Shown piece after piece: positions 53,050 through 64,000 of a stretch of DNA of 64,000 nucleotides (position 1 is the first letter of the stretch; each line of letters begins with the position of its first letter). The position numbers were made by a program, and so were the translations under genes. The stretch comes from Neostapfia colusana (Eukaryota > Streptophyta > Magnoliopsida > Poales > Poaceae). The stretch is taken from the NCBI GenBank assembly GCA_030760725.1, contig JASWHV010000012.1, positions 79,930,968 through 79,994,967 on the forward strand, read 5' to 3'. The notes under the pieces are model-generated. The model saw nothing but the letters and a program-made list of their open reading frames with translations. It had not been told where the DNA came from and made no database searches.

Positions 53050-56022
53050 TGTGACACCCTCACCTCGGGTGTCAGCATATGTTCATGTTTTATGAAGAAG
53101 AAAAACATTTTAAGAAAAGAAGGAATAGAGACAAGTATCAAAAGGATAGCCAATAAAGCTCTCCGAGAACGCCGAAGGCAACTTCCACGGCCAGCACACC
53201 ACGTGGCGCGTTCGGAGCTCATCCCCGAGAAATTTGGGAGAGGTCCGCCGTTAAACTAGCTACGTGGCAGGCTAGGGGGTCACCTCCGCAATTGAAAAGA
53301 GGTCCGACCCTGTGGACACGTGCTGCCCGCGGAGATAGCCTCTACGAGAAGCAAATGCATTTTCATAGGACACGTGTCATCCCCGGAGCTAGTCCTCGCG
53401 GAAATAAGAGGGCCAGTCGCGGGGGATACGTGTCAATCTCGGAGCTCATCTCAGAGAAGTCCGGATCTATCGAACACGTGTCGCCACCGGAGCTTATCAC
53501 CGGAAGGTCCATCGCAGCTAAACACGTGTCGACCTCGGGGCATGTCCCTGAGGAAAGAAGAGTGGAAAGACCGGCACGCACACATGGCGTGCGCGGAGCT
53601 CGTCTCCGAAGAAGAGGGAGGTCTCGATCGATTGACACGCGGCACAACCGGAGCTCGTCTCTGCGGATGAGGAGATACCAGGCCCGGAGGACACGTGGAG
53701 CTTCCGAAGCTTATCATCACGAAGGTAACGAGTCTGGAGCGGTTTTTACGCGTAAAGATACCAGTACGCAACGGAAACCGATCTACATTCCACGATGTTA
53801 CCAAAGATAAGACGTTAGGATCCAACAAAGATCTGAATAAGACTCTTATTCGGGATCCAATCAGATTGGGACTCTTCTCTTCCCGGTTATAAATAGAACC
53901 CAAAACCTATGGCTGAAACCACGAACTTCTCTTTCAACTCCTGAACCGACGACTTAGAGCCCTAGCCCTAACTCGTCGAGCAAAATATCGCCGAAGCACA
54001 ACAAGGGAGATCATCAGAGGAGAACCAAGCGGTCTGAGGACCCCGAAGACAAGAAGAACGTGAGGTAGGACTTCAATACCACCTTACGACATCATGTTGT
54101 TCATCTCTTTGCGTCTGTTCTTTGATTCCTTTTGAACAGAAGCCTTTTCGTGAGGAGAACACTCGATGATCAGTTTGATTTAAAGACAAGATCATCGCCA
54201 CGTTCATCTTTGATCTGAACACCTCTGACCATGCAAGCCATGCAAGAACACCAGATCAAATAGAACTACTCGTAGGATAGCATGCATGTGCATCATCGCA
54301 TCTAGATTAGGGTTTGTGCATGATATTGATTGTTGTGAATTTGTATGCACGTGAATCCTACATAGCAGGACAAACTCAGGAAGCTGTCCACGACGAGCTG
54401 CAGCAACAAGGTTTTGAGAATCGAGAACAACCGGAACCGCAAGAACAAGGCAAGTGCTCCTTGACCATGTTGATCCTATGTTTTGGGTAAAACTATTTTG
54501 TTTTGCGAAAAGGTGTGTGTGCTGAGTCAAACATGATGGGAAACCCTTTTATAAGAGTTTACTAGTTTTGATTAAACCATCCTTGTCGCCTGGGAAGTTT
54601 ATGAGTCGGGTATGGTTTTTGCTTTATGCTTCGCTGAGTCTATGGGATTGGGAAGCGAGATAGATGTGTCTAGCTAACTGCACTCGTAATGATAATGAGG
54701 AACTGATATTAATAATGAACATGGATCGGAGGGAGATCTAGGCAAGCCTGGGTTTGTGAATGAGGTAGCATGAGATGGCGGTTTTGCTTGCCGTAGATCT
54801 AAGGACCGGTTCATCCATGCACATGCCAGGATAACAGTGCCACCACAAGGCCAAATATGGGTGCGGCTTAGCTAAGTAATTAGGTAAGTTGCTAGAGTGT
54901 TATGGACTGTGGAAGGCGCGAGGAATGGGAGTCGAGTGAAGACTGCCCTAGGAACTGCATGGCACAAGAGGGGCCCGTGGGTGGGAGAATTAGAGATTCT
55001 AGCCTGCCGGTGAAACCTTAGTGAGTCCATACATCTAGTAATCCCTTTGTAAAAGCTATTTTGTGATCTCTTGACCATACACCGACAGATGTGTACTGGT
55101 ATAATGGAGGTTCTGCAGTCGCCGACGGGTGACGAAATCATAAACTTATGGGTAAAAAGGTACAAACTCTCCAGAGTTATTAAAACTATCATGATAACCG
55201 AGCTTACGGTCACGAGCACCTGGCTAAACTGCCATGATTAGATGGGATGGTTACTAGGGATGGTTATTGGAATGGTTATTGGGAAGGTTATTGGTTATGA
55301 TTATTGATTATGGTTTGGTTTGGGACTGTGGAGTCCAGGAGATGAGATGGTTGCAGACTGATGGGTCATGACATGAGATTGGTCTCGGTGCGAGACGAGG
55401 TTGTTTTATGAGGTGAGATGGTAGCGAATACGAGGAGGTATTCGTGAGTATGAATAAAAGATCGGTTAATGTTCGGATGGAACACGGGAAGTGATGGAGG
55501 TATGTTGGTAATTTAATACATGTTGGGATTACATTTAAACTTAAGTTGTTGTTTTATCATGGTTTTTACAGAACTGTTTTTCTGCAAATAAACCTTTTAT
55601 GCCTACATTGTTTATGAGCTGCATATCATGTGTTTTCCTGCACTTGCTGAGTATATCATTGTACTCAAACTTGCATTATTATTTCTTCATCAACAGCAAG
55701 AGAAGACTACTATGAAGACCGAGTAGAGCATTATGGCGTGTGATCTGTTCTCAACCTTACCTGTGGAGGGAGTAGAGATGGAGCCACTCCTGCTTAGTTT
55801 TGCTTCCGCATTTAAATAAGGACTTCCGCTGCGTAGAAATAAGACTTCCGCTGTGAGCATGAGTCCAAGACTCATGAGGTATTGTAATAAACTCTGTTAT
55901 CGTGGTAATATATAATCTGAATACAGTTTGTGGAATGTATGTGTATGTGTGATGAACATCCTGGGCACACATATGCATTAGTTCTCGGTTCCGTGGTTTT
56001 CCACAGAATTGAGGGCGTCACA
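53050..56022 (+). repeat. 3' LTR of element E
   Basis: 2973 bp with the G-box array at 53200-53697 and the TATA box at 53888-53895. Differences from the 5' LTR include small indels, so this element is older than B and the SIRE element. Confidence 0.93.
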
Positions 56023-56027
56023 TAACT
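56023..56027. repeat. target-site duplication taact (right)
   Basis: Matches 45111-45115; the solo LTR resumes at 56028. Confidence 0.93.
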
Positions 56028-56602
56028 GCAGACGCATATTATGAGTGCGTAATGCCCCATTATCACTCTCATTAGTTGCACATTGAGAGATCTCAGGGGG
56101 ACGGTTACCTGGCATATCGAATGTGAGGCGGTGGACTGACTCGAGTATAAAGGAGACGTCCTCTATACCAAAGACGGGATATCAAGACTATTGACTCGCC
56201 TCACGAAGAACAACTTTCTACACTGCCGTTCTTCGTCCTTGTCATCCCTTTGTCCGCTGTGCAACGGATTGAGGGAGAGCAGTGTCTCCGAGCCGACGCC
56301 GGTGATCTGAAGACCTGCACGGGTGTCGACGATCAGGTTTTTGGGAAGTGCGCTCGCACGACTGCTTGCGACACTTCCTTCTTCCTCGATATCTTCACTG
56401 TGAGTACATCTCTCGATCTATGAAGATTTTGATGTTTCAGTTACACCATTCGTCGTTTCATATCGTACATGAACATATATGGTGTATAATTAATTTTTGT
56501 GTGGTGCTAGTACTGGTTATGTTAACTGGTATTAGATCTATTCTTGTTGTTTCACTGCTATGGTTCATAAAATTAATTGCATGTCATGTGATTTATCCAA
56601 CA

Positions 56603-56607
56603 TTATA
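56603..56607. repeat. target-site duplication ttata (solo LTR, right)
   Basis: Matches 44696-44700. Confidence 0.88.
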
Positions 56608-56647
56608 TACACCAAATAATGGAATAGTAGCAAATAATCGACCATAC

Positions 56648-57261
56648 CTCGTCAGTGTTGTACATAGCCAGGGCAACTCCAGCACCAGCGAAGTCGAACA
56701 CCTACAGCTCAAATTGCTCAATGGATACATGACTTACAAAAAATCAATTTAAAAGGTCAGGTCAAATTCTTAATATAAAATGCTCAATGGATACATGACT
56801 AATATAAACTAATTATAAATTTTAACATGGAACGTTTTTTACTGGTTATCTAAAGCAGGGTGATATAGATTATAGAAATACAATAAACTAATTTAAGCTT
56901 TTCGGATCCCTTGATGACAGCATCAGTTGCCTGGTACTGATAACCAAATGTCTGCCTTCTAATCCATATGGGCTTTGTCCGCACTGAATTTGACAACAGT
57001 TTGGGTTAGAAGGCAAGATATAAAACAAAAGTAGTTTTCTGGTCTTCACTGAATACTTGGAACAAGACGTGGGATGTTCTTGCAGTTGTTTTCTGAACAC
57101 AGTGCTTAAAGGTAGCGAGAGCAGGAATACAAATGTGATGATCCACAAGTCTGGAGCAGATAACAGTTACAGCAGCAGCTTACCATTAAGAATGTTTCTA
57201 ACTGTGCCATTTGGGCTCTTCCACATGGACTTCAAGCTGAACACCTTAACCCTTGCTTCGT
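56648..57261 (-). pseudogene. NADP-isocitrate dehydrogenase pseudogene, central exons
   Basis: Four exon remnants on the minus strand, in gene order. 57184-57261 gives EARVKVFSLKSMWKSPNGTV with intact acceptor (ggcag) and donor (gtaagc). About 57057-57109 has TVFR and, in another frame, CKNIPRLVP after a ~5-base loss. About 56890-56983 gives TKPIWIRRQTFGYQYQATD and AVIKGSEKLKL. 56648-56701 gives VFDFAGAGVALAMYNTDE with tag acceptor and gtatgg donor. The enzyme converts isocitrate and NADP to 2-oxoglutarate and NADPH in the cytosol. Introns are kept, so this is a decayed gene copy, not a processed one. Several substitutions hit conserved positions (KPICIGRHAFGDQY in plant enzymes). Confidence 0.87.
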
Positions 57262-57330
57262 CTGCCATGGTTTTTATGCAAATATCAATAAAATAGGAAT
57301 GTCTGAAAACTACTGTCAAATCAACAACCA

Positions 57331-57341
57331 AATGTACCTGG
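57331..57341. repeat. possible LINE target duplication (left)
   Basis: aaatgtacctg, matching aaatgcacctg at 58289-58299 with one mismatch. Confidence 0.5.
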
Positions 57342-58290
57342 TGTCATCTTTGAGAATGAGCACTACCTACAAGAAAAAATACCACAACTCTTTTCATATG
57401 CCCAAAACCAAAAGATATCAGTTACAGCCTTCCTTTCAGCTGTAAACACACAAGATTATTTCTACATACCCTTATCAGAACAAGCTCTTGAAGGATTTCA
57501 AGAACTTCAGCAACTCATACAAAATCTACAAGTTCAAGATGGGGAGAAGGTCAAATTGCATTTTATATTGGGTTCTCATCAATATTATACCAAGAAGCTC
57601 TATAACCCCTATAAAAACATTCAATCTGCTAAACCGTTTGCATGGATATGGAACTCAAGATGCAACAAGTTGAGAGTCTTCTCCTGGCTTTTACTCATGG
57701 ATAAGCTTAATACCAGGAACATTCTCAGAAGAAAGAAGCACAAAATTGAAGGTAACAATTACAATTGTGTTCTATGTTCAGCTCAAACTGAAGAGACTGC
57801 AATGCATCAATTCTTCACACACCATTCGCGAAAACATGTTGGCAACAAGTTGGGCTTCAGTGGCAGCTTGGAACGCCCTTCTTTCATGTGATGGAAGCAG
57901 CAAAAAAATATTTTCACCCACAATTTCTTTATGGAGTGCATCATTGCAGCTTGGGACATCCGGGTTCTGGAAGCAAAGAAATAGTGTCATCTTTGAGAAT
58001 TAACCTGCAAACATCAATGTGTGGAGAAGAAAATTTAGAGGTGAATGTCATTTGATAGGGAAATCACATGAAGGAAGCCGTTAGGAGTCCCTTCCTAAGT
58101 TGGATCAATGCCTTACCTTAACCCCTCATAGATCTAGGTATTTTCTGCTGCGTCTGTACATGATTTTTGCTTCTTGTTCTTTTCTATTTTCCTCTGTACA
58201 GTGTAAGTGTTTTATTTGCTCTTTTTATAACTTAATAAAAATTAAAATAACACAGCTGGGGTCTCCCTCACTGTTTTTGGGTCAAAAAAA
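57342..58290 (+). mobile_element. 5'-truncated LINE (L1-type) tail
   Basis: Contains the C-terminal zinc-binding RT domain of plant LINEs: FAWIWNSRCNKLRVFSWLLLM near 57640, LNTRNILRRKK and NYNCVLCSAQTEETAMHQFF. The frame then breaks. The 3' end has ataacacagctggggtctcc, the usual LINE 3' context, then an A run at 58284. The bases gtgtcatctttgagaat occur at both 57342 and 57985, suggesting an internal rearrangement. It sits in an ICDH pseudogene intron. Confidence 0.8.
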
Positions 58291-58299
58291 ATGCACCTG

Positions 58300-58805
58300 C
58301 TGTACTGGTTGCGCACTTGATAGCAACAATATTATTCCTAAACAGAATCGAGAAACATAAACAAGAGCAGATATAGGTAAAAATATAGTAAGTAAAGTAT
58401 GCCTGACACCACATCTAAGTTAAAGACTGACATAACAACCGACATTAAAATGACTGATGGCAGTAAGAACGACATCACTTTCTAAGAAAGCCCCTTTCCA
58501 CTGCTTAAATGATATGATGAAAAATGTTGAATCGGGCATCATGCACAGCTAACTTGTTTGGAGACGCGGTGAAAAAATTGAACATATGCAACGGTTATGA
58601 TGAGAGTCAGATATACAAAGTCCGTAGCATCACGGTGGGGAAGTCCAAAGTCAAAGCATTTGATGTCCAAGCTCCAAGAACGGGGAGATAAGCTGCACGC
58701 AAGTAACGTACACGACCAGCAGCGTAAGACACGAGCTGCCTTGGCTAAGATCGAGAGGGCAGCGAATCAGATCAAAGTTCACCAAAATCAATATATGTCG
58801 ATTAC
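58300..58805. other. intron-like AT-rich stretch of the ICDH pseudogene
   Basis: No coding match found; the exon expected here between the N-terminal and central parts of the enzyme was not recognised and may be lost. Confidence 0.4.
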
Positions 58806-58850
58806 CTTATCGTTCATAGATTTCCAAACATGCAGGTCATCTCGTATGCT
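58806..58850 (-). pseudogene. NADP-isocitrate dehydrogenase pseudogene, N-terminal exon end
   Basis: Minus strand reads EMTCM, then after a one-base loss WKSMNDK, then donor gtaatc. This matches the EMTRVFWKSIKDK region of plant NADP-ICDH. Upstream of it the similarity ends. Confidence 0.65.
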
Positions 58851-58859
58851 CTGCTCGCC

Positions 58860-59300
58860 ATCGTCCCGACAGACAAGGACTCGGCCGACGTAGCCGTCGC
58901 CGGCGCGGCCCCGCCGCTGCCGATGAACTCGTCGTGCATGAAAAGGCCCGTTCATTCCGCGGCACCGCAAGATGGATTGTTCAATAGATGGCTCGTCCGT
59001 TCCGCGGCCGCCGCAGCGAGCGTGGTGGGGTACAGAAGGCGCGCGGCTTGGGCTTGAGGTCGCTCTTGCGGGAGGCGGAGACATGGCCCAGCTCCGGGCG
59101 CCGGTGGCAGGAGCTAGGGTTAGGACTTGGAGGAGCGAGACTTGGCGCGGCGGCTGCGGGCCTCGTCCATGGCCTGCGGGACGGCCGCTTGGACGGCATC
59201 GGAGAGTGAGAGCGAGGCGGCCGATCCCGATTTCGCGGCCTCGGCAGAAAATGACGATCCGCAGAAAAAGGCAATGCAGCGAGGGACTCAAATCAGCTTA
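58860..59300. other. GC-rich, coding-like segment, unassigned
   Basis: High GC with open frames on both strands. One minus frame reads AASLSLSDAVQAAVPQAMDE near 59180-59230. I recognise no family. It may be the promoter and first exon of the ICDH copy or an unrelated fragment. Confidence 0.3.
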
Positions 59301-59700
59301 GATGCAGTAGGAGTCACTGGTACAATACTATATTGCCATCGGCATATTTGTATACTTACAAGTGACAATTTATGATTTCCACGTTCATGTGAAATTTTAT
59401 TGCCCTCAGATTCCAGATTCCTGCAGCGGTTACCATGATTTGGCATCACACAGCAGTTGCAGCAAGGCAATCAGGGCAAATTTGGCGGCAGCAAACACAA
59501 TGTAACTAATATTTACAATAACTCGGAAAAGCTATGTCTGTTCTACAAGACTCTTCATGATTTACACCTACAAGAACAAAGTAGTTTTGGAGGCACCAAT
59601 AACTGACTGAAACTTCATCCAGCTTCATCTTGCAACCTGGGTATTTACAAGTTATACACTGTGTGCAAAAATAATATCAGGATCACCCTTGCTTCAGGCT
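59301..59700 (-). other. 3' flank and 3' UTR of CLPS1
   Basis: AT-rich sequence downstream of the CLPS1 stop on the minus strand. No other gene seen and no clear polyadenylation signal chosen. Confidence 0.5.
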
Positions 59701-62103
59701 TCAGCAGCCACCACTCGCGGGCTCAATCGAGCTTCGCAGGCCGTTGCCCCTGAGCGACGTGCAGTGCTCCTCGGCTTCGGACTGGGAGCAGATGATCACC
59801 ACCGACAGCCCGTTTACATGTGCCTCCTGCATGATGTTGACGGCATTGTCGACGGTCATCCCGGGGATGACTTTCATCAGGACCTGGACGACGTACTCGC
59901 GCCTGTTATAGTTGTCGTTGTGCAGGATGACACGGTACGGAGACGTCATCTTGCGCTTTTTCCTGCACAACAGATGAACTTGGTCACGACATGGTTTACA
60001 ATTGCGCAATCAAATAGGGGATCAACAGCTACCATATATAACCAATGAAATCAGTTCAGCAAGCCTGAAAACTGAATGCAACATAACTAACAACAACATA
60101 GGCCACTTTACTTCCTAGCCACCACCATTTAGTGATTCCATAGACATACGGTCAAGTATCACATGTATAAGGTTATAGATGTTAACGATTATAATATAAT
60201 AAAAAACAGCCCACAGCTATATGCACTAGGGTACCATATATTAAATTCAACAAATTGTACTGTCAGGCTGAAGACAGGTTATTCCAAAGCAATTAAAGCT
60301 ATAGGGCAAAACGCTTTGATTAACTGCTCACTAAGGACCAAATATGGTAAGGATGAAAACCATCTGCAGAGCAGCCAATCTCCAAGTCCAGTAAGCTGGC
60401 CTGCCCAGAATCTTCTTGTCCAAAACGTGCTTAAGTGCTGTACTGTTTTTGTTCAGTGATGCACCATTGCCCAATCACTTATGCAAGACAGGGAGTGGGA
60501 GCTAGCAATGCAACCCTGAACGAAACTTGGGGCCATTTTGCAAACAAATAAAACATAAACTCTTCACACTAGGCGTGTGTATACAGTGCACTAACAATTG
60601 TTTTCTCCTCATTGGCAGTCTCAATGCCGGTTCATGGGAATTGTGACAGTAACTAGATATGTAGATATGATGTTCAGCTACACACTGCGATTTTAGGAAG
60701 ATGTTTCATGATGATTTCTGTTTGTCTATGATAAGAAGGTTGTGGTCTTGCAGTAATAGCAACAAAATGAATGGAGAGCAACTGATAATCTTTCCTTAGC
60801 AACGGAGTGGTACAGAACTCCAGATGCTACTAACACTGGCAACTTTGATATGAGTTTCACATCATTTAATTACGTATTTTGTTTTCTAGGGCTCATATCT
60901 GGAATTCACAACTAATAGGAAAACGTGCAGGGCGAAAGCAAATGTATCACTTACTTGACATCAAATTCTGACTGGCGACTAGGAGTAACTTTCTCTGTGG
61001 GCCGATCAAGCACGCCACCACCTTTTCCTGATGCAACTGCTGCCAGAGCCTTTGGAACTGCAAGACTTTGGCACCTTGCTTTAGAAAAAGATCTGTCTGC
61101 TGCAGAACATGAGAGAAAAGGAGCAAGAAAAATAAGCTAATTGACCTGTAAGCAAAGTCACAGTCCAAAATGATACAGGAAACAAATCTAAATTATCATA
61201 TCTCCAGCACAGAGTTCCTGGCCACAAGCTGATCTCAACAGATTGAAACATAGATGAACAACTTTGCCACGCAATGTCAAATTCATGCAGTAATAGTCTA
61301 GAACAGTAAGCTTGCAGACTGGTGGATCGAGATAGAGGAAGAATTTCACTGGCAGGGCGTAAACTGAGTCATCATCGAGTTATTTGAGAGGATTGGATGG
61401 AAACGAAAAATCGCGTTTTCAGAAACATTAGCAGGAATGAGTTGCAATGCATAATACCACCAAGGAAGAATGCTATTTGGGGATTCTTGCAGTTCGGACC
61501 AATTTATAGCTTCTACAAAATCTCTAGATAAGAACTTAACGCCCAACAAACATGTCCATTACTAAAAACATAGAACATAAGTTTTGCTACTGGAACAGAA
61601 TTGAATGATGCTTACATTAGACATTTATTTTCGCTACTACCAAGAACAGACCCGATAATTTTAGCATACAGTGACATCGCAGACCTCTTGCCAATATAAG
61701 CCTGCAACTTGATGGCAGGAAGTAAAGGAACGACTCTTCCTTACCTTAAAAAAACGAGAAAGCCTGTGTAACAACAATTATCAATATCTTTCTATCAATA
61801 GATATCGCTATGCAGCAGCAACTCTAGCCGAAATAGAACTGCAGATCCTCCTCGGCAGTCACACTACAACTGGAATAAAGATCTCCATTTCTCTGTAGCT
61901 TCCTCAAAAAAGAACCGCTCCGACAGCACAAACTTCAACTACCCGTGTCAATCATATCCACTACGAACCCACAGGCACGCACTGCTCCCCCAATCCGCAT
62001 CCAGAAAACAAAGAAATGGAAACAAGAGGGAGGGGGCACCTGCCGCCGCGTGGCGACTCGGGAAGACGCTCGCCGCCGAGAGGGCCATCCGGCTGGCCTC
62101 CAT
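59701..62103 (-). CDS. CLPS1: CLPS1, chloroplast Clp protease adaptor
   Basis: Exons are 62040-62103, 60955-61099 and 59701-59962; they sum to 471 bases, 156 aa plus stop, in frame. The start ATG 62103 opens MEASRMALSAAS, a Ser/Ala/Arg-rich chloroplast transit peptide of about 45-60 residues. The ClpS core is in exon 3: YRVILHNDNYNRREYVVQVL, VIPGMTVDNAVNIMQEAH, then GLSVVIICSQSEAEEHC. ClpS binds the ClpC chaperone in the stroma and delivers N-degron substrates to the Clp protease. The HNDNYN stretch and the MQEAH helix form its known substrate and ClpC surfaces. Donors are gtgccc (a weak first intron donor), gtaagt; acceptors are ctgcagcag and tgtgcag. No disabling change is seen. Transcript data would confirm exon 1. 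Confidence 0.92.
61094..61101 (-). promoter_or_regulatory. tandem NAGNAG acceptor before CLPS1 exon 2
   Basis: The minus strand reads tctgCAGCAGacagat. Either AG keeps the frame; use of the second removes one Ala from the transit peptide. Confidence 0.6.
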
Positions 62104-62330
62104 CTCGCCCACCGCGGTCGGAGCCTCTGAATCTTTGGTCCTCTTCCTCTCTCGCGGTGTGCGGTGTGGAGGCGCACGGAAAAGTAAAATTCTGTGGCCC
62201 AATTGTTTGGCTCCGGTCGCAGGGCAGCCACCTGTTAGGCCAGTCTGCGGTCCGGACTTCTGGGCCACTGGTCTCACCAGATTTTTTGTTCCAGCCCAAC
62301 AATGGTGTGGCTCATGGTTAAATTACACGT
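62104..62330 (-). promoter_or_regulatory. CLPS1 5' UTR and proximal promoter with TGGGCY motifs
   Basis: TGGGCC or TGGGCT motifs (site II type) lie at 62196-62201 and 62293-62298 on the minus strand and 62261-62266 on the plus strand. Such motifs are common in promoters of plant housekeeping and organelle-protein genes. No clear TATA box is seen. Confidence 0.5.
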
Positions 62331-63329
62331 GTGCCCTTGATTGTTGGTAGAGTGTGCAACGTGGTCATGTGGAGTCCAAACGGGAAAATCCGTTTTATCC
62401 ACGTGAATTTGAAGGATTTTTTATTTATCCATTTTTAAAATATATTTTTAGCAGCAATATCTATATTTGCAGAATCTAACCTTTTTTTACCAAGTTCCGA
62501 GGATCCTCCTAAGTTAAGTCTCTTTTTCTATTTAACACTTGGTCACGTGAGTCATTTTGACATGATTGTATACATGTGTCACGTCAAAAATTGATTTACT
62601 TGACTAAAAAGAGTTTGATCTTGAAAATACACTCGTTGGAGTTATTAATAAAATATTAGTTTAGAAAAGGCCAGATAATAAAAGGCTCAATTTGCTGTAA
62701 GTACTAATGACGCCTAAGTTTCATTTCTAAGTTGGAACCTTTTTATGTTCTGAAAAAGGTCCTCCTTTTTTTATTTGTCACCAAAAGGGTCATTGCTTTG
62801 TTAGAAAGCTTTGGCTTAAGCTCTCCTTTTTAAATGGTACTGCACGATCGAGACAAGGAAATATTGGTTAGGCCAAGTTTGTTACACGTCGTCAAGCCTA
62901 AAATTTCATATTAATTGATTAGCCTCAAGCATTTTTATATGTCAGTGAACTATTGCTTATCATTTAATAGAAAAGTAGGTGAAATGAAATAAATCATCAT
63001 GTTGATTTTTTTGAAAGTTTTTCCCATCTACATGCATGAAATTTAGTGAAATAGAACATTTATGTGATTGATACACACCAATACCTTACAGCCTTTATGC
63101 CGATTTGTTTGTATTCGGTTAAATGTTCATTCTATATTTTTTTGGTCCTCGATCCTACACAAAGAAAAGAGAAATATATCTCAAGCCTATTGAAAGTATC
63201 TACTAATACGTGACTCCTTGGATCAACAAAATGATGAAAGCCCCCGAGTTATTTTATTTTTGCTGCATAACTGTCCTGCACGCATAAAATCATCAACTTT
63301 ATAATCCTCGAGGGTAACTTTATATCAAG
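62331..63329. other. AT-rich intergenic DNA
   Basis: No coding family, RNA gene or repeat end recognised over ~1 kb. Confidence 0.5.
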
Positions 63330-63902
63330 TAGAAGGGGCAGCAGAGTTCCCATAGCTGACAACCTGGCCAACAACTGGCCTTGCGATCCAACATGTCCGC
63401 TCTGCTTTAGTGAGCAAGAAACGACTGAAACACCTGCTCACACAATGCAACTCCACTGAAGCGACTTGGGCTCACTTGGCCACGCTCCGGCAACTACCCT
63501 CACAAAATTCCATGACCAACATGAATGGGGTGCTACCTTGGCTACAACAAACTCTGGCTACTGGATCCAAGCGTGACAAGAAAATTCAAGCTGGAGCTCT
63601 GTTCAGCTTTTGGTGGCAAATCTAGAAGGAAAGAAACAAAAGAACCTTTGATGAAGGCAAAGAGCTCTCCTTCAGACACAAGTAGCCTTCCTAGCGGAAG
63701 ACGATCGAGATCAAATTCTTCAGAAGAGCCTCAAACACTGTATAGGTGCTGAGTTGTTGTTTCCGTGCATTGCTGACTATTGTTCTGCCTTTTCTGTTCT
63801 CTCTTATCGTAGATTCTGTAACTGTAAGATACTTATCTCTCTCTCTCTCTCTCTCTCTCTCTTAATGAATGGCAGCTCTCCCTGCCGAGTTTTCGAAAAA
63901 AA
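63330..63902 (+). mobile_element. second LINE tail
   Basis: One frame reads IADNLANNWPCDPTCPLCFS, TTEHLLTQCNSTEATWAHL and, after a TAG in place of an expected codon near 63625, KERNKRTFDEGKELSFRQ. This is the zinc-binding end of a plant LINE RT. The 3' end has a (CT)n run and ctccctgccgagttttcg followed by eight or nine As near 63894. The 5' end is truncated. Confidence 0.75.
63836..63862. repeat. (CT)n microsatellite
   Basis: About 13 CT units in the 3' UTR of the LINE tail. Confidence 0.9.
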
Positions 63903-64000
63903 ATAAGGGGGGCAGACACAAAGGAGTTCCGAAAGTAAAGGCAGCACGGTTCGGAATGGACTACTGGAGTACTGGGCATGCTAATCTAGAACCCATAGCA

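Larger units (their letters stand above)
45116..56022 (+). mobile_element. element E: complete but dead Tekay-type Gypsy element
   Basis: 10.9 kb, flanked by TAACT. LTRs are 45116-48096 (2981 bp) and 53050-56022 (2973 bp), both TGTGACACCC...GGCGTCACA. The PBS, gag, protease, RT, RNase H, integrase with chromodomain-like end, and PPT are in order. It is related to A/B/D in protein and in several LTR blocks but is a separate family. Gag-pol has several stops, a frameshift and a lost RT catalytic Asp. Confidence 0.94.
44701..56602 (+). mobile_element. solo LTR (~990 bp, Copia-like) split by element E
   Basis: Starts TGTTGGAATTTGGGC and ends TTATCCAACA, so the ends are TGTTGG/CCAACA inverted repeats, flanked by TTATA. 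Pieces are 44701-45115 and 56028-56602. No PBS or coding region adjoins, so it is a solo LTR left by LTR-LTR recombination. The TGTTGGAATTTGGGC start and a gtcccacattg motif recall cereal Copia LTRs; class is inferred. Confidence 0.85.

Overview
This is nuclear DNA from a flowering plant, most likely a grass (panicoid affinity is a guess). The evidence is plant LTR retrotransposons of the Tekay/Del (Gypsy) and SIRE (Copia) types primed by initiator tRNA-Met, L1-type LINE tails, and a cereal-like chloroplast ClpS1 gene with GT-AG introns. There are no operons, CRISPR arrays or prokaryotic signals. Starts were chosen at ATG only.

Layout. Positions 1-3681 are repeat-like DNA without a recognisable gene, probably ending in a minus-strand LTR. 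Positions 3900-44459 are an old, dead Copia element (Copia-1). It is cut twice. The first cut (5803-28700, TSD acccc) is a cluster of related Tekay-type Gypsy elements: A (only LTR ends remain), B (minus strand, nearly complete) and D (plus strand, decayed). The second cut (30836-42934, TSD gcgac) is a young SIRE-type Copia on the minus strand with 1456-bp LTRs, gag, pol and a third ORF. Positions 44701-56602 are a solo LTR (TSD ttata) that is itself split by a third Gypsy element, E (45116-56022, TSD taact). Both stacks sit inside the remains of a minus-strand gene for cytosolic NADP-isocitrate dehydrogenase, whose broken exons appear at 44538-44646, 56648-57261 and 58806-58850. A LINE tail (57342-58290) lies in the same pseudogene. 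The only host gene that looks functional is minus-strand CLPS1 (59701-62103, three exons, 156 aa). The window ends with AT-rich DNA and another LINE tail (about 63330-63902).

Most unusual content. Element B carries an extra 259-aa ORF between its primer-binding site and gag. Its N-terminus aligns without gaps, from the start methionine, to the histone H3 tail, including the H3K9 motif ARKS. Its gag starts MAGRGKGR, like an H2A or H4 tail. Other notable signals are an ~84-bp-spaced palindrome array in the SIRE promoter region that recurs upstream of its third ORF, a ten-unit CACGTG-type array upstream of the TATA box of element E, splice-site-like signals shared by the Gypsy families and abutting gag, and one microhomology deletion that explains the scrambled A/B/D cluster.

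How the parts work together. In each LTR element the LTR gives promoter and polyadenylation signals, the PBS primes reverse transcription, gag forms the particle, and pol supplies protease, RT, RNase H and integrase. B and the SIRE element look young but carry coding breaks. D, E and Copia-1 are dead.
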